Below are positions 62,342 through 64,000 of a DNA stretch of 64,000 bases, in pieces (position 1 is the first letter of the stretch; each line of letters starts with the position of its first letter). This stretch comes from Hawksworthiomyces lignivorus (taxonomy: Eukaryota; Ascomycota; Sordariomycetes; Ophiostomatales; Ophiostomataceae). The position numbers were made by a program, and so were the translations under genes. The stretch lies in NCBI GenBank assembly GCA_002917075.1, contig NTMA01000013.1, positions 1-64,000 on the forward strand. Reading direction: 5' to 3'. The notes beneath the pieces are model-generated. The model had not been told where the DNA came from. It searched no databases and saw only the letters and a program-made list of their open reading frames with translations.

Positions 62342-63904
62342 ATGGCTGCGCACGCCGGGCCACCGTCCGGGCGACCGCAAGGTGCTCCCATCCGTATAAC
62401 GTACGCATGTGTTGGTGTAATGTATTCAGCGATCGAGTAGAGATGCTGAGAAGTATGTGTTTTTTAAACAAGGCCAAATGAACCGATTATTGCCGTCATG
62501 GGCGTCACGGGGGTTGGCAAGAGCACCTTCATCTCGCACTTCGCCCCAACTGCCGTCATTGGTCAAGGACTTGAATCTTGTACGTGCCTCTCGCTACGCT
62601 GTGACATTTTTCTCTCTCTCTCTCTCTGTCTGCCTCATCGTCATTTCCCGCTGACAATTGAATTTTTGCCCTCCCCACCAGGCACGTCGCACGTCGAGGT
62701 GCACGTCGGACAGGTCGACGGCCAGCGCGTCAACTTTGTCGACACGCCGGGCTTCGACGACACGTACCGCTCGGACACGGACGTGCTCGTCGAGGTGGCG
62801 GACTGGCTAGACCGCTCGTACCAGGCGCGGCTGCACCTGGCGGGCGTGGTGTACCTGCACCGGATCGGCGACAACCGGCTGGGGGGGTCGGGCATGCGCA
62901 ACCTGCGCATGTTCCGCAAGCTGTGCGGCGACGACGGACTGCCGTGCGTGGTGCTGGCGACGAGCATGTGGGACCAGATCCCGGCGGCGCTGGGCGCGCA
63001 GCGCGAGCGCGAGCTGGTGGCGAGCGAGGCGTTCTGGGCGGGCATGGTGCGGCAGGGCAGCAAGGTGCTGCGGCAGGACGACGGGGCGGCATCGGCGCTG
63101 CGCATCGTGCGGCACATCCTGGGGCTGCGGCGGCAGGCGGTGCTGGGCATCCAGCTGGAGATCGCCAGCGGCATGCCGCTCAGCGAGACGGCGGCGGGCC
63201 AGGAGGTCAACGCGGAGCTGGCGCGCCTGGAGAAGAAGCACGCCAAGGAGCTGCAGCGGATGCGCGAGGACCGGGAGCAGGCGATCCGCGACAACGACGC
63301 GCGGGCCATGCAGGAGATCGCGGCTATCAAGGCGGACCTGGAGAAGAAGATGGCCAAGGAGCAGGCCGACGCGCAGCGCCTGCGCGCCTCCATGCAGCGC
63401 CTGCGCGCGGAGCACGGTGAGGAGCTGCGCCGCATGCGCCGGCGCATGGACGAGGCCCGCGACCGGCACGAGGCCCAGATGGTGCGGTTCAACCAGGAGC
63501 AGAGGTCCGCAGCGCAACAGAACGGCTTCTTCCAGCAGCAGCAGCAGCAGCAGCAGCAACTTCAGCAACAGGAACAGCAGCGGCAGTGGCAGCTCGCCAG
63601 CTTCCAGAGGCAAGATGCGTTGGCCGAGAACCAGAGGCGATGGCAGGAGGACGAGAGACAGAGGCAGCTGCAGATTGCCGAGAGAGAGAGGCAGCGACAA
63701 GCGGCCGAGAACCAAAGGCGGTGGCAAGAGGCTGAAGCCGAGCGCCGGAGCCTGGCGGCAGAGAACGAACGACTGAAGCGAGATCAAGTGATCAACTCCC
63801 CTAACTACTATGTCAACGTGTTCGAGGTCTACGAAGTGGACATCACCGAAGTGGAAGTCAGCATCCACAATACCTACAACATTGGTAATACCTACAACTT
63901 CTGA
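62342..63904 (+). CDS. P-loop GTPase with poly-Gln coiled-coil tail
   Basis: A 462-aa paralog of the divergent GTPase, from three exons: 62342-62400, 62473-62579 and 62682-63904 (introns 72 and 102 nt). Exon 1 (MAAHAGPPSGRPQGAPIRI) is inferred from the only in-frame donor/acceptor pair upstream of the P-loop. G1 GVTGVGKST (30-38), G3 DTPGFDDT (76-83), then LAGVVYLHRIGDNRLGGSGM; LATSMWDQIP replaces a standard TKxD. The second intron falls between G1 and G3 at the same place as the intron of the paralog, confirming common descent. The C-terminal half is a long charged coiled coil (ELARLEKKHAKELQRMRED, KADLEKKMAKEQADAQRLRA) with a poly-Gln run coded by CAG repeats (63534-63560), Gln/Arg-rich helices, and a Tyr/Asn-rich end. 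GC content of exon 3 is very high. Function unknown. Confidence 0.83.
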
Positions 63905-64000
63905 ACACTGCACACCCCACACTAGGTATTGTAGTCTGAAAACTATTAAAAATAAATATTATTTGGTATGTATCTACTCCATACAGAGTCATGTCAAGCA

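Noticed and set aside
62807..63922. 371-codon ORF antisense to the second GTPase
   Set aside because: Leu/His/Arg/Ala-rich shadow frame caused by high third-position GC of the real gene.

Overview
The window is nuclear DNA of a filamentous ascomycete (Pezizomycotina, most probably a Sordariomycete). The evidence is short (46-110 nt) GT-AG introns with CTAAC/CTGAC-type branch points, fungal-only protein families (Zn2Cys6 and C2H2-Zn2Cys6 regulators, Clr5, 2EXR and HET domains, NmrA-like proteins, ACS and DHA1 transporters), and gene islands of normal GC separated by AT-rich stretches holding C-to-T decayed relics, as expected from repeat-induced point mutation (RIP). No bacterial, viral or organellar block was recognised. 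The gene content (HET, Clr5, paired 2EXR, paired P-loop GTPases, an orphan kinesin, a giant repeat protein) is typical of a fast-evolving accessory or subtelomeric region.

Layout. 0-8.5 kb: a broken Zn2Cys6 regulator, an ACS-family permease with a GC-AG intron, and a divergent pair made of a C2H2+Zn2Cys6 regulator and an NmrA-like protein, whose shared promoter carries repeated motifs. 8.5-16.7 kb: mostly AT-rich relic DNA around one kinesin-like gene with a C-terminal SAM-like part. 16.7-25.3 kb: a Clr5-domain protein behind a repeated promoter motif, an orphan 485-aa protein and two 2EXR paralogs. 26-36 kb: an 862-aa helical orphan, an MFSD1-type transporter, and a divergent DHA1 transporter / Zn2Cys6 regulator pair. 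36.6-45.2 kb: a mosaic secreted protein (Ser-rich, PAN/Apple, PLA2-like, Cys-rich, jelly-roll-like), inverted minisatellite arrays, a HET-domain protein, and a DHCR24/DIMINUTO-like FAD oxidoreductase. 46-51 kb: a 1549-aa secreted repeat protein with 27 Cys/Thr/Pro-rich units and a glycine-rich C-terminus. 51-56 kb: relic DNA with an intron-containing tRNA-Ile and a Fot1/pogo-like transposase remnant. 56-64 kb: a second ACS permease, then two divergent paralogous P-loop GTPases, one with an RNA-polymerase-CTD-like proline heptad tail and the other with a poly-Gln coiled coil.

How the genes may work together. Two regulator/target modules look real from gene order: the C2H2-Zn2Cys6 regulator with its divergent NmrA-like neighbour, and the Zn2Cys6 regulator with its divergent DHA1 exporter. 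The HET, Clr5, 2EXR and GTPase genes belong to families that expand in fungal accessory genomes; any link to non-self recognition here is inference. The two large secreted repeat proteins suggest a variable cell-surface function.

Exon models were built by hand from splice signals, reading-frame phase and family expectation; each given model closes in frame. Start codons and a few junctions remain uncertain and are flagged.
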